DNA from: an uncultured Lachnospiraceae bacterium
Lineage (GTDB): Bacteria; Bacillota; Clostridia; Lachnospirales; Lachnospiraceae
Assembly: GCA_910585215.1 (NCBI GenBank)
Contig: CAJUDQ010000017.1
Coordinates: 12,737-51,350, forward strand
Length of the DNA stretch: 38,614 nucleotides
Reading direction: 5' to 3'
Shown here: positions 1-7,866 of the stretch, piece by piece
Numbering within the stretch: the first letter of the stretch is position 1
How the letters are laid out: every line of letters starts with the position of its first letter
Position numbers and translations under genes: made by a program
Notes under the pieces: model-generated
What the model saw: only the letters and a program-made list of their open reading frames with translations
The model's database searches: none
Told to the model about the DNA's origin: nothing

Positions 1-27
1 TTTCCCTACACGACGCTCTTCCGATCT
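1..27 (+). other. Illumina adapter remnant (not genomic)
   Basis: Positions 1-27 match the 3' end of the standard Illumina TruSeq read-1 adapter, including the hallmark ACGACGCTCTTCCGATCT. Genomic sequence probably begins at about 28. This marks a contig end with untrimmed adapter, not biology. Confidence 0.97.
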
Positions 28-95
28 TATATCATAGCAAAATCAATTATGCAAGCAGAAAATAGCAAAAATACAAAACTTTTGTTTGATAAAAA

Positions 96-974
96 TTAGT
101 TCATATCAAACTTCTTTCCTGTAAGCAGCTCATAAGCCTCTTTATATTTTGCCACAGTTTTATCTACTACTTCCTGTGGAAGTTTATAGTCGCTTTCAGG
201 GTTCTCTTTAAGCCAGTCTCTCACATACTGCTTGTCAAAAGAAGGTTGTCCCTGTCCGGCTTTGTAACCCTCCAGTGGCCAAAATCTTGAACTGTCCGGT
301 GTAAGCATTTCATCGCCAAGCACAACCTCTCCGTTTTCATCAAGTCCAAATTCAAATTTGGTATCTGCGATAATAATTCCTTTTTTAAGTGCATATTCTG
401 CACATTTCTTATATAAAGCAATTGTACAGTCTCTGATTTTTTCCGCATATTCTCTGCCTTTGCCCGGAAACTGCTTTTCCAATACATCTACACTCTGCTC
501 AAACGAAATATTTTCATCATGGTCTCCAAGCTCTGCCTTTGTACTTGGTGTATAAATTGGTTCCGGCAGCTTTTCCGACTCCTGCAATCCTTCTGGCAGT
601 GCAATTCCACAAACTGTACCGTTTTTCTGATAGCTTGCCCATCCGCTTCCTGTTATATATCCGCGCACAATACATTCAATCGGAAGCATACTCAGCTTTT
701 TACACATCATACTGTTTCCGTCAAAATCTTCATTTCTAAAAAATTCTGGCATATCCTTTGTATCTACAGAAAGCATATGATTTGGAACAATATCCTTTGT
801 ATAATCAAACCAGAATCTTGACATTTGAGTTAAAATTGCACCTTTTTTGGAAACTTTGTTTTTTAAAATAACATCAAACGCTGATATACGGTCTGTTGCC
901 ACAATAATCAGACTGTCTCCATTATCATATACCTCCCGTACCTTTCCTTCTTTTGCCGGTTTAAATTCTTTCAT
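96..974 (-). CDS. purC: Phosphoribosylaminoimidazole-succinocarboxamide synthase
   Basis: SAICAR synthetase of de novo purine synthesis: it joins CAIR and aspartate with ATP hydrolysis in the cytoplasm. The N-terminus KEGKVREVYD and the ATDRISAFDVIL segment are the family's nucleotide-binding start, and the middle holds the conserved IECIVRGYITGSGW and the ADTKFEFG motif. I chose the ATG at 974 (292 aa) because it follows GGAGG at eight bases; an in-frame ATG 24 bases earlier has no such site. No other pur genes are adjacent, so it stands alone here. A promoter overlaps the end of the upstream kinase gene, so it can be transcribed independently. The downstream 68 bases to the adapter hold no visible terminator. 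Confidence 0.97.
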   Translation of the reverse strand: MKEFKPAKEGKVREVYDNGDSLIIVATDRISAFDVILKNKVSKKGAILTQMSRFWFDYTKDIVPNHMLSVDTKDMPEFFRNEDFDGNSMMCKKLSMLPIECIVRGYITGSGWASYQKNGTVCGIALPEGLQESEKLPEPIYTPSTKAELGDHDENISFEQSVDVLEKQFPGKGREYAEKIRDCTIALYKKCAEYALKKGIIIADTKFEFGLDENGEVVLGDEMLTPDSSRFWPLEGYKAGQGQPSFDKQYVRDWLKENPESDYKLPQEVVDKTVAKYKEAYELLTGKKFDMN

Positions 975-1021
975 CTTTATGTCCTCCATTTGTATCATAA
1001 ATTTATTCTGTTGGTTTCTCC

Positions 1022-1051
1022 ATTATAGTATACTCTTTCTATATTCGTCAA
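1022..1051 (-). promoter_or_regulatory. Sigma-A promoter for purC inside the kinase 3' end
   Basis: On the minus strand TTGACG (1046-1051) and TATAAT (1022-1027) are separated by 18 bases. The -10 overlaps the stop region of the histidine kinase gene, so purC can start from within its upstream neighbour. Confidence 0.6.
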
Positions 1052-2723
1052 TCACTTTATGAGAGAGCCATTTTTCCATAGTCTGAAAAATCAAATTCAT
1101 TTTCAGAGGTTTTGCAATATGGTCATTCATTCCTGCAGCTTTACTCTTTGTAATATCATCTGCAAATGCATTTGCTGTCATTGCAATAATTGGTATTTTC
1201 CGAATATCTTCTCTGGCAAAATTTCGTATTTCGTTTGCCACCATATAACCATCCATCTTTGGCATACGAATATCCATAAATATCAGGTCAAAGTAATCTG
1301 GAGGCGTATTTTCAAGCTTTTTCAATGCCTCCAGTCCATTTTCTGCGGTTTCCACTTCAGCTCCTGTGGTTTTAATGATTTCACATGCTATTTCAAGATT
1401 CAAGTCATTATCCTCGACAATTAATACTCTGCATTCGGAAAAATCCGGTTTTTGTGGGCGACAGATTTCTTCTGTGACAGCTGTCATTTTCCTGCTTTCT
1501 TCAAGGCTATCTTTCTCCTGTTCACTGTTTTCCACATTATCCATAGTTTCTGTATGTACTGCTTCCTCAAGCAATCTGTAAATCTTAGAGCAAAATAACG
1601 GTTTCATAAGAAACCGGCAGCTTTCAACTTTTTCTGTTTCATTCTGCTCCTGCCAGTCACAGGACATTTGCACAAAAATCTCTGTTTTTCCGTTGATTCT
1701 TTCTTTTAATTTTCTGACTGTTTCCCTGTAATATTTGCTGTCACACAAAATAAGATTATAATTTTTGCCTGTCTGATGAATTGTTTCCACCAGTTTTACA
1801 GCCTCTTTTGCATTTTTACAGATATCACAGTAAATTCCCGCATTTTTCAGTTGATTTAAAACAGAAACTTCCATATCATCCACAATCAGCACTGACATTT
1901 TTTCAAATTTTTTATAAGACTTTTCACAATATTTCAGATGTATTGTAACAGTAAATTCTGAACCTTGTCCCAAAACACTTTTTACTTTAATATCCCCATC
2001 CATCTTTTGTACAATATTTTTTGCAATGGCCATACCAAGTCCATTTCCCTCTACCAGTTTATGTCCAACATTCTCAGCTCTCAAAAACGGGTCAAAAATA
2101 TGTTTTACAAACTCTTCCTCCATTCCAATTCCGTTATCTCTGAATATAAATTCATAACATGTTTTGCCTTTTATGTGTGATTCCTTTTCCGAAATTTCCA
2201 TTACAATTTTTCCGCCATCATTTGTATATTTTACAGCGTTGCTTAAAAAATTCATAAATACTTCTTTTATACACATGGAATCTCCGAGAATATCTTCATG
2301 AGCCAAAGGATGTATTTTGATTTCCAATGTATGTTTTTTTGTAGAAACTTGTGGATTTATAATTTCCAATACATCATCTATAATATCACTTAAATTGGTT
2401 TCACATTCAGTAAGATTTACACCGCCGCTTTCGATTTTATTCACATCGAGTATTTTATTAATCAAACTTAACAGCTGATTACCGGCAAATGAAATCTTTT
2501 TCAGACAATCCTGTACACGATTTTTGTCATCAATATAAGTAACCGCAAGGTCTGTCATTCCAAGAATGGTGTTCAGTGGTGTTCTGATGTCATGACTTAT
2601 GCGGTTAATAAACTCTGATTTAATTCTATTTGCTGTCTCTGCCGTTTCTATGGCAGCTTTCAGACGCTCTTCCCGTATCTTTTCTTCAGAAATATATTCC
2701 TTATCCCTATCAAAATTTTTCAA
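1023..2723 (-). CDS. Hybrid histidine kinase without sensor domain, two receiver domains
   Basis: Signal-transduction kinase of 566 aa. Order: short charged helix (1-35), HisKA with RISHDIRTPLN (phosphorylatable His44), HATPase_c with N-box MNFLSNAVKYT (about 157-167), G1 FRDNGIGM and G2 GNGLGMAIA (about 194-235), a first receiver (about 275-390: VDDM, Asp328, Lys374) and a second, complete receiver (about 431-552: VEDN, Asp484 in MDIRMPKMDGY, Lys538). It starts directly ahead of HisKA, with no membrane segment, PAS or periplasmic domain, so the signal must come from a partner or an upstream part has been lost. The start is TTG at 2723, supported by AGGAG nine bases upstream; no in-frame ATG competes. 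The first receiver keeps the acceptor Asp and Lys but lacks the usual MPxMDG stretch. No response-regulator gene lies nearby. Confidence 0.9.
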   Translation of the reverse strand: MKNFDRDKEYISEEKIREERLKAAIETAETANRIKSEFINRISHDIRTPLNTILGMTDLAVTYIDDKNRVQDCLKKISFAGNQLLSLINKILDVNKIESGGVNLTECETNLSDIIDDVLEIINPQVSTKKHTLEIKIHPLAHEDILGDSMCIKEVFMNFLSNAVKYTNDGGKIVMEISEKESHIKGKTCYEFIFRDNGIGMEEEFVKHIFDPFLRAENVGHKLVEGNGLGMAIAKNIVQKMDGDIKVKSVLGQGSEFTVTIHLKYCEKSYKKFEKMSVLIVDDMEVSVLNQLKNAGIYCDICKNAKEAVKLVETIHQTGKNYNLILCDSKYYRETVRKLKERINGKTEIFVQMSCDWQEQNETEKVESCRFLMKPLFCSKIYRLLEEAVHTETMDNVENSEQEKDSLEESRKMTAVTEEICRPQKPDFSECRVLIVEDNDLNLEIACEIIKTTGAEVETAENGLEALKKLENTPPDYFDLIFMDIRMPKMDGYMVANEIRNFAREDIRKIPIIAMTANAFADDITKSKAAGMNDHIAKPLKMNLIFQTMEKWLSHKVIDEYRKSIL

Positions 2724-2763
2724 CCTGTATTTCTCCTTTCATTTTAAGCAATCCAAAATGCTT

Positions 2764-2781
2764 TAAAGCAGGCCTGCTTTA
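2764..2781. promoter_or_regulatory. Perfect 18-bp palindrome in the kinase leader
   Basis: TAAAGCAGGCCTGCTTTA reads the same on both strands with no spacer. It lies just downstream of the predicted kinase promoter and 41 bases before the TTG start, where a repressor dimer would block transcription. The binding protein is unknown. Confidence 0.5.
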
Positions 2782-2796
2782 CATTCTTCATTTCCC

Positions 2797-2826
2797 ATTG
2801 TATCATATCTGCTTTCAAACATACAA
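2797..2826 (-). promoter_or_regulatory. Candidate promoter of the histidine kinase gene
   Basis: Minus strand TTGTAT (2821-2826), 18-base spacer, TACAAT (2797-2802) preceded by TGA, giving an extended -10 (TGnTACAAT). Confidence 0.45.
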
Positions 2827-2892
2827 GACTTTTCAAGAAAAATTTACTCACATTATACAATGCTCACTCTTTTTTTACATTTTCTGATTTAA

Positions 2893-3609
2893 TTATACAA
2901 TTGCAACAGTCTTGGAAAGTCTTTGCCTCGCCTCATGTGTCATAAGGTCTGCAAGCCTTGTTGGCATTGGAATATGACTTTCCCATGTTGTCATCTGACA
3001 CACTGCTGTTGTCGCTGTATCCAAATCTATCTGATTACCGACAGATACAAATACTGGTTTCACCCCTTTATGTGTTCTTAACGCTCTTCCATATACCTCT
3101 CCCCTTATTTGAATATCTGTATAAGCATACTCTTTGTCTTCCGGCATAACAAAATCCGTATCCTCTATTTTATAATAGCTTTTTGCAACACCGATTGCCG
3201 GTTTGTCAAGCATAATTCCCGCATGACAGGCAAGACCCATATGACGTGGATGAAGATAGCCGTTTCCATCAAAAAAATAAAGGTCTGGACGGCATGAGAG
3301 TTTTTTATCTGCCTGCAAAAATAACGGGAGCTCCCGAAAAGCAAGACAGCCAGGAATATATGGAACTTCTACCCGTGCTGTATACTCACTTTGTTCTACT
3401 ACCTGATGGGACTGATAATCCAGCAGAACAATACAGCATACGGCATACTCTGTTTCTTTTTCCTTCCAGTACGCAAGGTCTACGCCTGCAACCGTTTTTA
3501 CAGAAGATAATGAGATACTATCTCTGGTATTGATTTTCGATTTCAGAGAATTTTGAATTTCTATAAATTTTTGCTTATATTCAGCAATTATCTGCTGTTT
3601 TTCATCCAT
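2893..3609 (-). CDS. nfi: Endonuclease V (deoxyinosine 3' endonuclease)
   Basis: DNA-repair nuclease that nicks at the second phosphodiester 3' of deoxyinosine, a product of adenine deamination. Family signatures are present: VAGVDLAYW with metal-binding Asp44, FRELP with Glu93, DGNGYLHPRHMG with Asp114 and the substrate-contacting HPRHMG loop, then IGVAKSYY. The length of 238 aa fits bacterial EndoV. The ATG at 3609 is preferred, preceded by AGGAAGG; a TTG six codons upstream also opens the frame. It is followed by about 170 bases before the kinase gene and has no obvious operon partner. Confidence 0.95.
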   Translation of the reverse strand: MDEKQQIIAEYKQKFIEIQNSLKSKINTRDSISLSSVKTVAGVDLAYWKEKETEYAVCCIVLLDYQSHQVVEQSEYTARVEVPYIPGCLAFRELPLFLQADKKLSCRPDLYFFDGNGYLHPRHMGLACHAGIMLDKPAIGVAKSYYKIEDTDFVMPEDKEYAYTDIQIRGEVYGRALRTHKGVKPVFVSVGNQIDLDTATTAVCQMTTWESHIPMPTRLADLMTHEARQRLSKTVAIV

Positions 3610-3676
3610 TTCCGCCTTCCTTTCCAAAGCATACGTCTCTTATTTTCTGTTAAAATGGAAGGCATTTATCTTCCTC

Positions 3677-4126
3677 TTACATTGATTTTTCCATTACTAA
3701 TTCAAGATATTCTTCCTCATCTTCCTCATACTCTTCGTCCTCTTCGTCATATTCTTCCTTATAAGGTATAGCATAAACACGCTTTCCAATAATTTCTCTT
3801 AATTTTTGAATATCTTCCAGATGATAAGCACCAAACTCCTGATAACAGATAGATTCACTTGTTTTATTTTCTTCATCATAAAAATCTGTAACAAATAGAG
3901 AAAATTCATCCAGTAACATTTCAAATGGAATTTGCGTAATATTCTGCGGACAGCCTCCTTCTTCCCCACAACATTCCGGCTCTTGTTCAAAAGAAAGAGA
4001 GGTTACAAAAATATCTCTGTTTTTTTCGATAAAATAAGGGTCTTTTGTCTGATAAATACCGTCCTCTATTTTTTTATAGTCTGATGTAGAATATTTTTCC
4101 GGTGTATAATTTTTAAAATTTTTCAT
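3677..4126 (-). CDS. Small acidic protein of unknown function
   Basis: 149 aa, not recognised. The N-terminal half is mixed, with a Cys-containing stretch (EPECCGEEGGCPQN, about 51-64). The C-terminus has a strongly acidic run of Asp, Glu and Tyr (about 122-143). No signal peptide or membrane segment. It lies 18 bases downstream of the nitroreductase and is probably the last gene of a three-gene unit starting at 5700. Its own ribosome site is weak, which suits translation from a shared message. The CC/GC cysteine cluster may bind metal; that is inference only. Confidence 0.7.
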   Translation of the reverse strand: MKNFKNYTPEKYSTSDYKKIEDGIYQTKDPYFIEKNRDIFVTSLSFEQEPECCGEEGGCPQNITQIPFEMLLDEFSLFVTDFYDEENKTSESICYQEFGAYHLEDIQKLREIIGKRVYAIPYKEEYDEEDEEYEEDEEEYLELVMEKSM

Positions 4127-4144
4127 AATTCACATCTTTTCCTT

Positions 4145-4708
4145 TTATTTTATAAAGCTTACTGATTTTTCCATATCTATTCCATGCGGAATTTTCTCTG
4201 TGTTTCTATATCCTACAGCAACGCAAATGGCAAACTCATAATTTTTTGGAAACTGACATATCTCTGCAAAATATTCCTTTTTCTCCCCCTCCATTGCTTC
4301 CCGAATAATGCCAATAATCAGACTTCCAAGTCCCATTGACTGTGCTGCCAATGAAATATTTTCTGCACAGATACCTGCATCCAGTTTACTCCAGAAAAAA
4401 TCCCTGTCTGCACTGAGCATAAAAATATGAGGTGCATTGTAATAAAAATTATCTGGATTTTTTCGAATCATCTCTTTTCCCTTTTCATCCATCCGGCTCA
4501 TGGCCAGTTTTCGTTTTTCCTCCTCAATCTCTGCAAGTACCGGATGGGAACCATGAAGCACAGAAATATGTATTTCCTGCATATTTCTTGCAGTAGGAGC
4601 CTGAAGTCCTGCTGTCAACAGAGCGTTGATTTCTTCTTCTTTCAGAGTTTCTTCCCTATAAGCGCGAATAGAGCTGCGTTCTGCGATTGTCTTTAATACA
4701 GGATTCAT
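4145..4708 (-). CDS. Nitroreductase family flavoprotein
   Basis: 187-aa FMN-dependent oxidoreductase of the nitroreductase superfamily. The N-terminal RSSIRAYREETLKEEEINALL is the family's FMN-phosphate-binding start, AGLQAPTARNMQ is the second conserved block, and AAQSMGLGSLIIG is the C-terminal core. The substrate cannot be told from sequence; relatives reduce quinones, flavins or nitroaromatics. Its start overlaps the stop of the upstream gene by four bases (ATGA), implying translational coupling with the zinc-ribbon-like protein at 4705-5700. Confidence 0.9.
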   Translation of the reverse strand: MNPVLKTIAERSSIRAYREETLKEEEINALLTAGLQAPTARNMQEIHISVLHGSHPVLAEIEEEKRKLAMSRMDEKGKEMIRKNPDNFYYNAPHIFMLSADRDFFWSKLDAGICAENISLAAQSMGLGSLIIGIIREAMEGEKKEYFAEICQFPKNYEFAICVAVGYRNTEKIPHGIDMEKSVSFIK

Positions 4709-5700
4709 TCTATTTCCTCCTCACCTTCTTCATTTTCATAAACTGCATTTTCTTCTTCAAAATAATAGTTTTTCATAAAATCCATCATCAATATTTCTTT
4801 TCCACACTCTGAACATTTATAGGTTCCATAATAATAAGGCAGAATTTTCAGAAATTTGTCAGCCTCTGCCATCGCCAGCAGATTGGAAAACCATACATAA
4901 TCATCTTCAAAAGAAGTTTTGTCCCATTTTCCCAAAACAGAAGGCGCCGGCGTAATACAACTGTCCAGGTATTCTATATCCGATTCATTCTCAATATCAA
5001 TTTCCATAGCTTCATTGCAGTCTCCACAACTTGGGCATATTCCATAAAAACATTCATGATTATTGGACATCGAAAAAGAAAATGCCGCCTTTCTGTCACT
5101 GCTCAAAATAGCGAAAACAGAGTCAAAAAACATATCCTTCTGATAATAAAAATCGTCCTTTTTCTGTTTGATTTCCTCCAGATGCTTCTCCAGAAAATTT
5201 TTTGTTATTTCCTGAAGTTTTAAGATACTTAAATGATAATTTTCCATTATTTCACTGTCTGCTTCACTCTCGGCAATATCCCTGTAAGGGGTATCCGGTA
5301 CATCTGTTGCAACCAAAAATCCCATATGTCCTATAAATGCAATCTGTCCCTCTACATCATCTTCCTCCTGTTTCTTTTCCAGAATCTGTACAAGATACGG
5401 CATTGCCAGATAAGTGCCTTCATAAAAAGTCATCTGGTGGCAAAGACCCTCCATAAGATTTTCCAGCGCAATTTTTTCGGTATCTTCCATATCTTCTTCT
5501 TTGCCCTGACGGGACTGCCTTCTTTCCACCAGCGCCATATCCCAGTCATCAAACTCCTTTTCCTCTCCTGTCAAAAGCTTTACGTCATATGCCACATTTC
5601 CATATGCTCCCCGATATACCTCCCACAATTCAGAGTCTAACGGAACCAGCTTCAATTCCCTGTCTGCGCCTTCCATTTTTTTGAAATTAAAATTTGACAT
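4705..5700 (-). CDS. Unrecognised protein with paired CxxC (zinc-ribbon-like) motifs
   Basis: 331 aa, cytoplasmic, very acidic at the C-terminus. ICPSCGDC (Cys at about 222, 225, 228) and KCSECGKE (about 296, 299) look like two halves of a zinc ribbon split by about 70 residues. The N-terminal two thirds is helical and charged, with no family I can name. The ATG at 5700 is chosen because GGAG sits seven bases upstream; an ATG two codons earlier is too close to it. It is the first gene of the unit with the nitroreductase and the acidic protein, behind a promoter that overlaps a palindrome. Confidence 0.75.
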   Translation of the reverse strand: MSNFNFKKMEGADRELKLVPLDSELWEVYRGAYGNVAYDVKLLTGEEKEFDDWDMALVERRQSRQGKEEDMEDTEKIALENLMEGLCHQMTFYEGTYLAMPYLVQILEKKQEEDDVEGQIAFIGHMGFLVATDVPDTPYRDIAESEADSEIMENYHLSILKLQEITKNFLEKHLEEIKQKKDDFYYQKDMFFDSVFAILSSDRKAAFSFSMSNNHECFYGICPSCGDCNEAMEIDIENESDIEYLDSCITPAPSVLGKWDKTSFEDDYVWFSNLLAMAEADKFLKILPYYYGTYKCSECGKEILMMDFMKNYYFEEENAVYENEEGEEEIE

Positions 5701-5744
5701 AATCATTCTCCTTCTAAAAATTTTGTTCTATTCGTTTCAATACA

Positions 5745-5784
5745 TTTGTAACCGGTTATACAAATTGTACTATATAAAAGTCAA
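5745..5784 (-). promoter_or_regulatory. Promoter with overlapping operator-like palindrome
   Basis: Minus strand TTGACT (5779-5784), 18 bases, TATAAC (5755-5760). The -10 lies inside TTTGTAACCGGTTATACAAA (5745-5764), a palindrome that is perfect apart from one inserted T. A repressor site for the 5700-3677 unit is the simplest reading. Confidence 0.5.
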
Positions 5785-5868
5785 TACAAACATCGACTGC
5801 ATAAATTTTATAAATGAAGTAATTCTTTTTATTTGATAATATGAGCAAACAGAACAGCCGGCATGCAG

Positions 5869-6435
5869 TTAATCACATGATTTACTCCACAGATAGCAGT
5901 ACCCCTGTGTTCTCGCAGCAAATCGATTTGTTTTTAAAAGCTCTGTTATTTCTGATTTTGTATACCAGCCAGGAATAATCTCCTCAAGTGCAGAAGAGCT
6001 TTTTTGAAATTCTCCCTGCGCCCTCCCTACCACACAGACATTTATTTCATTGCTAAAACCTACTGCGCTGTAGCTTGGCCCTATCAAATCCTCTATTTCA
6101 TATAATTCAAGACCTGTTTCTTCCAGAAGTTCCCGCTTTGCTGCTTCCTGCACAGTTTCCCCTGCATCGATAAGCCCTGCTGGAAAGTTATATACCCAAT
6201 CGCCCACTGCCATTCTATATTCTTTGTTTAACAGAATTTTTTTACCGCTTTTGTCCGTTACAATAATCACTACTGCATCCGCCCTGTTTCCATGAAGCTG
6301 TTCAAAAGACTCTATATTTTTATTCCTGCTGATTATCTCATAAATTTTTTCCTGATGCTCTTCTGTTTCATAGGTCAAATCATAGCGTGTAATAAATTTT
6401 CCCTCTTCTTTCTTCTCTATTCCTTTAAATTTCAT
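5869..6435 (-). CDS. Nudix hydrolase, ADP-ribose pyrophosphatase type
   Basis: Hydrolyses a nucleoside diphosphate linked to another moiety; the N-terminal beta region and RxAVGDWVYNFPAG stretch suggest ADP-sugar or ADP-ribose substrates. The Nudix box is exact: G-x5-E-x7-RE-L-x-EE-x-G-L in GLIDAGETVQEAAKREL followed by LEETGL. It is 188 aa from the ATG at 6435, which follows AGAGAG; an ATG 13 codons upstream opens the same frame without a better site. It lies 62 bases downstream of the unrecognised gene at 6498-7421 and may be co-transcribed. Confidence 0.9.
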   Translation of the reverse strand: MKFKGIEKKEEGKFITRYDLTYETEEHQEKIYEIISRNKNIESFEQLHGNRADAVVIIVTDKSGKKILLNKEYRMAVGDWVYNFPAGLIDAGETVQEAAKRELLEETGLELYEIEDLIGPSYSAVGFSNEINVCVVGRAQGEFQKSSSALEEIIPGWYTKSEITELLKTNRFAARTQGYCYLWSKSCD

Positions 6436-6497
6436 GTTATCGTTCTCTCTTTCTGTTTTTATATTATCATACACGAAAAACAGCTTTTTTACTTTTT

Positions 6498-7421
6498 CTA
6501 CACTTCTCTCTTTTCATCTGGATACTGGAGAATCCGTATAATATCTGCATCTTTGGTATCCATGTCGCCAAGATACATTCTTTCATGCTTCGGCACTGCT
6601 TCATATGCTTTGCGAAGTGCCTCCCTGTTAAATTCACTGGGGTCTGTCAGATACGCATAATGCGCCCACACACATTTGTCATGTGCATCTTTTTCTCCTG
6701 CTACACGATGAACAAGCTCCTGTATTTCCTTTTGCTTTTCCTTCTTTGACAGTTTGTAGCGCTGTTTGGTTCCTCCAAGCAATACTTCGCCCAGACCTTC
6801 CATTATCACCCATTCTTCTTTGCGTACAGATGTTGTAAATATTCCCTGCTCAAACATTTCATTGATTTTTTCCAATTCAAAGCTTCTGTTTGGTTCAGCA
6901 TCTATTTCAAGCGTTTTATCTGCATAAGCGGTAATTGTCGTAAGATAAAGCTGGTCTTTTCTCCGATAAAAAATATTGCTGGTCTTCCCGTCAAAAGTAA
7001 AATATCCAAATCCCGACTTTACTTTATAAGAGATTGGTTCCGCAGTTTTTCTTAATCTCAATTCCTCGCATTTATCTATTTCTCTCTGTGTAGTCTGATA
7101 AATGTTTTTCATTTCTGGATTCAGGCTTTTTACTGTCTTTTCTATATATTGATAAAAACTTTTATTGTCATACTTCCAATGTGCATCAAGAACTGGAAAT
7201 TCTCCCAGACCATGAATAGAAATATTTCTGCCAATTGGAATAGATGGTGTTACCCATCCCCTTGCCAGTTCTTCTCGAAACTGCCTTAAATCACTTCTGC
7301 GCCAGCAGCTTATAATCCCATTTTCGTAAACTCCAAGATTTGTATAAAAGTAACTGCCATTATGAATTACTGCTGGAACTGTCACACCTTCCACGCGGTG
7401 TCTGTAATATACTCTGCCCAT
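6498..7421 (-). CDS. Unrecognised cytoplasmic protein
   Basis: 307 aa, not assigned to a family. No signal peptide or transmembrane segment. The N-terminus is aromatic and beta-rich (GRVYYRHRVEG, GSYFYTNLGVYENG). A charged helical middle follows (about 90-125), then another beta-rich part (about 130-205), a short basic coiled segment KLSKKEKQKEIQEL (about 224-237), and an acidic end with LGDMDTKDADIIRIL. It is preceded by a near-consensus promoter at 7492-7520. It may share a transcript with the Nudix gene that follows. Confidence 0.75.
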   Translation of the reverse strand: MGRVYYRHRVEGVTVPAVIHNGSYFYTNLGVYENGIISCWRRSDLRQFREELARGWVTPSIPIGRNISIHGLGEFPVLDAHWKYDNKSFYQYIEKTVKSLNPEMKNIYQTTQREIDKCEELRLRKTAEPISYKVKSGFGYFTFDGKTSNIFYRRKDQLYLTTITAYADKTLEIDAEPNRSFELEKINEMFEQGIFTTSVRKEEWVIMEGLGEVLLGGTKQRYKLSKKEKQKEIQELVHRVAGEKDAHDKCVWAHYAYLTDPSEFNREALRKAYEAVPKHERMYLGDMDTKDADIIRILQYPDEKREV

Positions 7422-7491
7422 AAATCAGCCGTATGCCCCCTTGTATCAGTTTGTTGATAATCTTACAAAACATCAGTTTGTTATAAGGTAA

Positions 7492-7520
7492 ATTATAGCA
7501 CAATGGATATGCGATTTCAA
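7492..7520 (-). promoter_or_regulatory. Sigma-A promoter of the 6498-7421 gene
   Basis: Minus strand TTGAAA (7515-7520), 17-base spacer, TATAAT (7492-7497). This leaves a leader of about 65 bases. Confidence 0.7.
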
Positions 7521-7660
7521 TTTATATTTTATCAAATTCCAGTAAGAATACTTTCACTTCTTTAAACAGAAAAGAGTTCTAAAAAAGATACTGTCCATAA
7601 GCACAATGGAAGTATGAACTTTGCTGCTGGTCATTTTTATGGAACTGTCTTGCACAGATA

Positions 7661-7702
7661 ATTAAAAAAATAGCATCCTTACCCTGAGAAGGTAAGATGC
7701 TA
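7661..7702 (-). terminator. Intrinsic terminator, probably bidirectional
   Basis: TAGCATCCTTACC / GGTAAGATGCTA stem with one bulged base and a seven-base loop. On the minus strand it is followed by ATTTTTTTAAT, ending the DUF4097 operon; on the plus strand ATTTCTTTT follows. Confidence 0.7.
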
Positions 7703-7866
7703 TTTCTTTTATCATTTTATTATGGATAATCAAAAAAACAATTTCAATAACCTTTCTGACGAAATACCAGACCGCAAGAGAAATCAAACGGTCTTTTGTA
7801 GTAATGTGACGTGCTCCCACACTCAAGAAACGAAAGATTTCTTGAGGCAAAGAGATGAAAATATAA

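Larger units (their letters stand above)
7422..7866. other. Structured intergenic region, no convincing gene
   Basis: 445 bases. It contains the promoter of the 6498-7421 gene, CAGTTTGTT repeated at about 7447 and 7474, a bidirectional terminator at 7671-7702, and two hairpins: AGACCG/CGGTCT at about 7768-7795 and CTCAAGAAA/TTTCTTGAG at 7822-7846. A 62-codon minus frame spans 7662-7850 but has no ribosome site and runs through the terminator, so I do not call it a gene. Confidence 0.6.

Noticed and set aside
7662..7850. 62-codon minus-strand frame behind the DUF4097 gene
   Set aside because: No ribosome site, and it runs through a terminator and a hairpin. Left as structured intergenic DNA.
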